From: Prinia subflava
Lineage: Eukaryota; Chordata; Aves; Passeriformes; Cisticolidae
Assembly: GCF_021018805.1 (NCBI RefSeq)
Contig: NC_086283.1
Coordinates: 61,706,182-61,770,181, forward strand
Direction of reading: 5' to 3'
DNA: 64,000 nt
Shown here: positions 59,570 through 64,000 of the stretch, one piece after another
Layout of the letters: every line of letters begins with the position of its first letter
Numbering within the stretch: position 1 is the stretch's first letter
Made by a program: the position numbers and the translations under genes
Notes under the pieces: model-generated
Database searches by the model: none
The model's input: only the letters and a program-made list of their open reading frames with translations
What the model was told of the DNA's origin: nothing

Positions 59570-60560
59570 CTAGAGGCATTTCAGAGCTACAGTCACGTTG
59601 TTAAAATCACAAAAACAATTAAATCCTGGGCAATATGAAGTTAGCAATAGCTGTTTGGTTTCCCTTATGAGACATCTAAAACTGCCATGTTCATGGGTGT
59701 TCAGTAAAAGAAGCTTGCAAGACTGATTTCCTTCTGCATGCATCACCACAAAACTGCTGGCCCAGAAGACCTTCTGCCCCTGCTTTGATATTGAATTTTT
59801 GCAGTCATTAACACTCTGACGCTCCATTATCAGTCTGATATAAAGAATAAAGCCTGATAAATGGGAGGCATAATTTGAACTAAATGCTAAGGGCACTGTT
59901 TGTCCCTTCTCCTTACCTGTCTCTTCTTTTATATGAAATAAAATTTGCCTTGATTTCCCAGCTGGCAAATGCTCTGTCACAGTGCTCATCTTAACAAATA
60001 TGCTTCTCCAGTCCTGTGTGTGCATGTGCTCTGAAACCACATTCTCCCCTCCCCATACTCTGAATGTCAGGTTGGGCTGTCACAATGCCAAAAATTGCCA
60101 GAGCATCTCCTGCTCTTTCTGAGCTGCCTAAGGAGATACTCTGGAGGGAATAGACAGAAGACAGACTGGTTGCTCTCTACGTTGTTTATGTCATAACTGG
60201 TTGTACAGTTTCATGGCAGTTTACATCAACACCTCGATAGTGTTATAACAAGGAATCTGCTTCTAGGAGAGCTGTTACAGTATTTAAATGTGGTCAAACA
60301 GTCAGACTTCATTATATGGCAATGCCAGAGTGCCTTCTTTCGGAGTATATTTACAATCATGGGTTGAAATTGTCCGGTTTGCAGCACATATGCTTCACCA
60401 CAGTTCCAGCTGAGAAATTGTAAACCGCCTATCAAAAGACAAATAAAAGTGGTCTCTCATTATGAGATATTGCTGTCTACAACCTGGAGTTCATAAAACT
60501 CATTAGCATACTTGGCAGAACTCATTAATTTTTGGTCTAGTTTGGGAAGGTATGTTGATT
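59570..60560. promoter_or_regulatory. Candidate conserved non-coding region
   Basis: This kilobase lacks recognisable repeats and has the balanced, motif-dense look of vertebrate conserved non-coding elements, with several ATTA/TAAT cores (for example near 59809, 60454 and 60525). It carries the longest open frame of the window (59570-60040, minus, 156 codons), whose translation has no known domain and is probably fortuitous. Conservation is an inference only; it could not be tested here. Confidence 0.3.
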
Positions 60561-62994
60561 TTGATTATTTTGTTGGGATTTTTACATCAGAATGTTATGA
60601 TATGAAAAGATAAGCAGATCAGACAGAAAATGCTGACATTCTGAATAGCACTAAAAATTAGACAAATAACAGGATGGGATGATTTCTCGTATCCACTGGA
60701 GTTGATCATTTCATAGTTTCAGTTTGAAAAATGACAATCTCAGTCTTCTTGTCAGTATTGTCCCAATGTTCACTATTACAGTCCTCATGATCAAAGAAAC
60801 TTTGGTGAAAAGTTGCATTCGGGAACTGCAGAGATGTTTCCACTGAAAAATTAGTAGCAGAAGCTATTCCTCTCTATCAAAACTGTCAAGTCTGAAAGAA
60901 ATCTGTTACACTCAATCAAATCTCACAGACTTGCATTAAAATCAGAACCTGAACATTTTCCAGTGCAACCCCTAAGTTCCAAAAAAAGGTTTCAGCTTGT
61001 AATGCTTTGCTGAAAACAAAAAATGATAATAGAATATATTTTTTCAAAATGCTAAGATTTTAGCAGAAGACATTATGCCAATTTTTCTCCAGAAAGGATA
61101 AAGAAAGGAATATGCATATATCTTACAAAGGACATATAAATTAAAAAAAAAAAAAAAAAGAAAAAAAATGTGGCAAATCATTGAATTTTTTGTCCTTTCT
61201 TTTAGAAGTTGCTTAATAATCACTGCAATATGACATCAACAGCACCCTTAACGTGTCAGCATGGCATTCTAGAAAATAAAATCAAATCTACCTTCCCCTT
61301 TCCTTACTTGAGGCACTTCTTAGGAGTTAGATACATGCTCTTCTCTTCAAGGGCAAAAGCAGAGTCATTATATGGAAGGACATATACATATTTAGCTGGT
61401 GTTATTGCTAATTCTGCCAAGTATGCTAAGAATTTTCTGCCCTATACCATCTTACTGGAAATTTTGATTTACACACACCTAGTTTCCTTCATAACCAGTC
61501 TTGAGGTGGTTAAAATAAACTAAGTGTCATTCTGGAAATAAGTAAATCAGTCTTAATCAAAACATCATAATGTTTGAAAATTCCTTTTATGTTTTCAATA
61601 AGGTTGTGGGAAAACCATGTGGAAATATTTTAAATATTGAATTAAACTTTATTTAAGCATATCCTAAATTATTCTGGGTTCTATCTCTCTCCAGGTGACA
61701 GCTTATTTTTCATATGGTACAAACACATAGATATTTGCAACTCTTTAAAACTCTTTCAGCTTCATCACTTAAATGAAAATGATAACATCAAAATAATTAT
61801 CTTAAAGCCAAGTTCTCTTTTAAAAGCTTGTTTTTATGTTTGTCTAGTAGTTTTGGTTGGTTTAGGTTTTGGGTTTTTTTTTTCCTGTGGGGAGAGAAGT
61901 TTGTATTCAATTTGTTTATAAAATAATTTGCACACCATTTAAAAAAAATTTTTGAATTTTCAAGCTCATTCTTACTTCCAAAATAGTTTTTATTTTTAAA
62001 AGTATTAAAAAATATTTAAAGTGGAAATTTTACGTTACTGTTTCTCTTTTGACTTCCTATTTCACAAAACTACTTCTATGTTAATTAATTTGATCAAAAT
62101 AATTATATCACAAGTATATTTATGTCTCTTGTCTGGAAGGTTTATAATGGATGACATATGTTTGCAAGCAAAATCAAAACCTCATGCCATCTGTGGATTC
62201 TTAATAGAACTATCTGATTTTTTACAGTCTCCAAAATATACCATAACCTAATATTATGCTTTTACAACTGAAAGTACTTTGAGATGGATGTCAGAGTGCC
62301 TCCTAGTCTATAAAATCTCTGTTTACAAATACTTGGTTCAGGAAGTCATAATTATAATACTATTCTGCTTTTACAGGCAATTTTCCAGCAACATTCAGCA
62401 CTTAATTGACTGACTGGAAAAAAAAATCTTTCCAATAATTCCACCATTGCTTCTCTTTATTTCTTTTACTTTTTTACTGAGACTGATTTATTTATTCATA
62501 TGAACTGTTTTTTTTCATGAGCTGAAGTATATCAACTATTCTGTAATTTTAGATCATTTTTCTCCAGTGTGCTTTTCCTCAGAATAAGAAGATACTTAAG
62601 GGTAGAAGGTAAGATGCAAATTGCCTGGAAATACTTCTACTAATTTTTAATTTTTTAAAATCTTTTTATCATTTTTAGGAGGAAGGAAAGATTAAAATAT
62701 TTAAGACAATAAAAGGTAAAAATATTGGATTCCCCTGTAACAAGAAAAGTTCCATTATGTGACCAGGTCATCTGAATCATCCTTAAAATGCATTTTCTAA
62801 TTGTACTGTCCCCTCAGACATCTGGGGAAGTGCTGGGAAGGAAGTTCTTCCAGAAAGCTGTAATGTAGAGAAGTCTCCCTTTTCATGCTTCCTTTGGAAG
62901 GGGTGGCTGACAGGCGGGGAAATGTCAGAGCTGCAAGTTGTTAAAGTGAGTGGAAGATACATCTGGCCCTTGGGAAAGCGTGTGTCTCTTGCAG
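60561..62994. other. Unique AT-rich sequence, no gene seen
   Basis: No exon or transposon recognised. An A-rich run at 61141-61170 has no recognisable retroposed sequence attached. Confidence 0.4.
61141..61170. repeat. A-rich run
   Basis: About 18 A, a G, then eight A. It could be the remnant of a retrotransposed tail, but no source sequence was identified before it. Confidence 0.85.
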
Positions 62995-63131
62995 GTTTCA
63001 GATAAACTGGGAGGGAGCCTCTAGAGCCCAGGGTAGCATTTTCCCATTAGCACACTGCTCCACTGAGATGCTTTCTTTACAAGAAGTGATTTCCAAAGGG
63101 AAACGCTTTGGCCAAGCTCCAGCAACCAAAG
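62995..63131 (+). other. Exon-like segment with ATG and splice donor, gene unknown
   Basis: An acceptor-like TGTGTCTCTTGCAG ends at 62994. An ATG at 63068 in the context CTGAGATGC opens a frame of 21 codons (MLSLQEVISKGKRFGQAPATK) plus one base up to a good donor, AAAG|GTAAGT, at 63131/63132. The order acceptor, start codon, donor fits a first coding exon preceded by a 5' untranslated part. I do not recognise the peptide, and such signals can arise by chance. The local GC content is somewhat higher than in the flanks. Confidence 0.25.
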
Positions 63132-64000
63132 GTAAGTTACTGACTTTAAGTCTCAGATCATGTCTTGTGTTGGTCACTTCACTGAATTCGAGATGGCTGG
63201 TAGAGCCAAATTGCTGCTTCTTGACATCCACTGATATGAACAAAACCACGCAGTGGAAAGAACACAATTATGTAAAGTAATGCTCTGTTCAGATGCTCTC
63301 CTCTTCAGGAAATAAAACCCCAAGCCTTCATGGACATTAAATCTCTGAAGATGCCTAAAGTGTTTAATCACATGCCATATCAAATCATACAATCCAGTCC
63401 TCTGCACTTGCATAAGGATGTATATGGATATTTGTCAACTGGGTCATATGCAGGAACAAATTTGATTTGAAAAGTTCTATAACAAAAAACCCACTATTTT
63501 TCATGCTGTACTGTCTCGATTAGTCATTCTCAATACTAAAAGCACTGCCTTCCTTTTATTTAGTGCAGCTGAATATAAAACTTCTGGCACTGATCATTGA
63601 AGTTTTGACTTGTAGTTTGAATATTTTTTTAAAATATCCTTTCTTCTGTATGATTATCTTTAAATATCTTAATGTTTCTACCAGTTGGCAAAAAATAATG
63701 AAAAAAAACCCCAGTAATCCATATTGAAACTGGAGGAAGTAAAAATATAAATGTGAAGGAAAGGGGGAAAAAATATTTCACTTCTTTGAATTTTTCATAG
63801 TTTGATACACATGTGACGTCAAATGAAAATAAATAATTAACATTCTATAACACTTAAAATTTACTTTTCTCTTGAAAAATATGAATAATATTTAAACCTT
63901 GATGTTTCTTCAATCTGCTTCCCATTAAAACCTTCTCTAAAAAAATATTGCTTATACTTCCAAGAATAAACCAACTTTTTATTCTTCACTAGATATATTG
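63132..64000. other. Unique AT-rich sequence, no gene seen
   Basis: No feature recognised. If 62995-63131 is an exon this would be intron. Confidence 0.4.

Noticed and set aside
59570..60040. 156-codon open frame on the minus strand, the longest in the window
   Set aside because: No recognisable domain, no neighbouring exon structure, and ordinary non-coding composition; open frames of this length occur by chance over 64 kb. The region is reported only as possible regulatory DNA.
1..64000. tRNA or rRNA genes
   Set aside because: A visual scan for tRNA B-box-like GGTTCRA motifs with a partner A box and for rRNA landmarks found no candidate. A dedicated scan would be needed to exclude a degraded one.

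Overview
The window looks like AT-rich, gene-poor nuclear DNA from a bird, most likely a songbird. I see no bacterial, viral-genome or organelle gene content. Two things support this. Many decayed CR1 LINE copies are present (the dominant avian/reptilian retrotransposon), recognisable by remnants of the CR1 ORF2 endonuclease and reverse transcriptase and by the CR1 3' end. There are also LTRs of avian endogenous-retrovirus type, one closely resembling the passerine LTR that begins TGTCTTGG. Family names come from memory of consensus sequences; no database search was possible.

Layout. 1-8.9 kb: mostly unique sequence with simple repeats near 1.7 and 2.4 kb and one CR1 3' end (4.48-4.88 kb, minus). 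8.9-10.8 kb: two LTRs (about 8873-9457 plus; 10094-10797, inferred minus) with an AAT microsatellite between them. 14.1-18.3 kb: CR1 fragments on the minus strand (14155-15430 as two out-of-order pieces; about 17585-18260) and weak LTR-like signals around 16.7-17.3 kb. 23.4-25.7 kb: an old CR1 end abutting a second CR1 that is interrupted by about 390 bases of other DNA, then a short plus-strand CR1 tail. 25.7-35.5 kb: ten kilobases of apparently unique sequence. 35.5-36.3 kb: a long AAT/AAG microsatellite and a plus-strand CR1 fragment. 39.7-41.0 kb: a diverged direct repeat and a composite pentanucleotide satellite. 43.7-45.3 kb: a long LTR-like element with a GC- and CpG-rich block, followed by an alternating purine-pyrimidine minisatellite. 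46.4-46.5 kb: an LTR end. 47.2-50.5 kb: the most complete CR1 (about 3.4 kb, plus). 54.0, 56.1-56.6 and 58.3-59.2 kb: CR1 tail, LTR and CR1. 59.6-60.6 kb and the last 3 kb: apparently unique sequence.

Genes. I could not identify any intact protein-coding gene, tRNA, rRNA or CRISPR array. The open reading frames are short, mostly lie in repeats or AT-rich DNA, and do not resemble a host protein I know. One exon-like segment (62995-63131) has an acceptor, an ATG and a donor in the right order, but its gene is unknown to me. The window is best read as intergenic or intronic DNA shaped by retrotransposons, with a few stretches that could be conserved regulatory DNA.

I found no convincing undescribed biological system. 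The most notable structures are the interrupted CR1 at 23.5-24.75 kb, the scrambled CR1 at 14.1-15.4 kb, the CpG-rich LTR at 43.7-45.1 kb and the composite pentanucleotide array at 40.8 kb.
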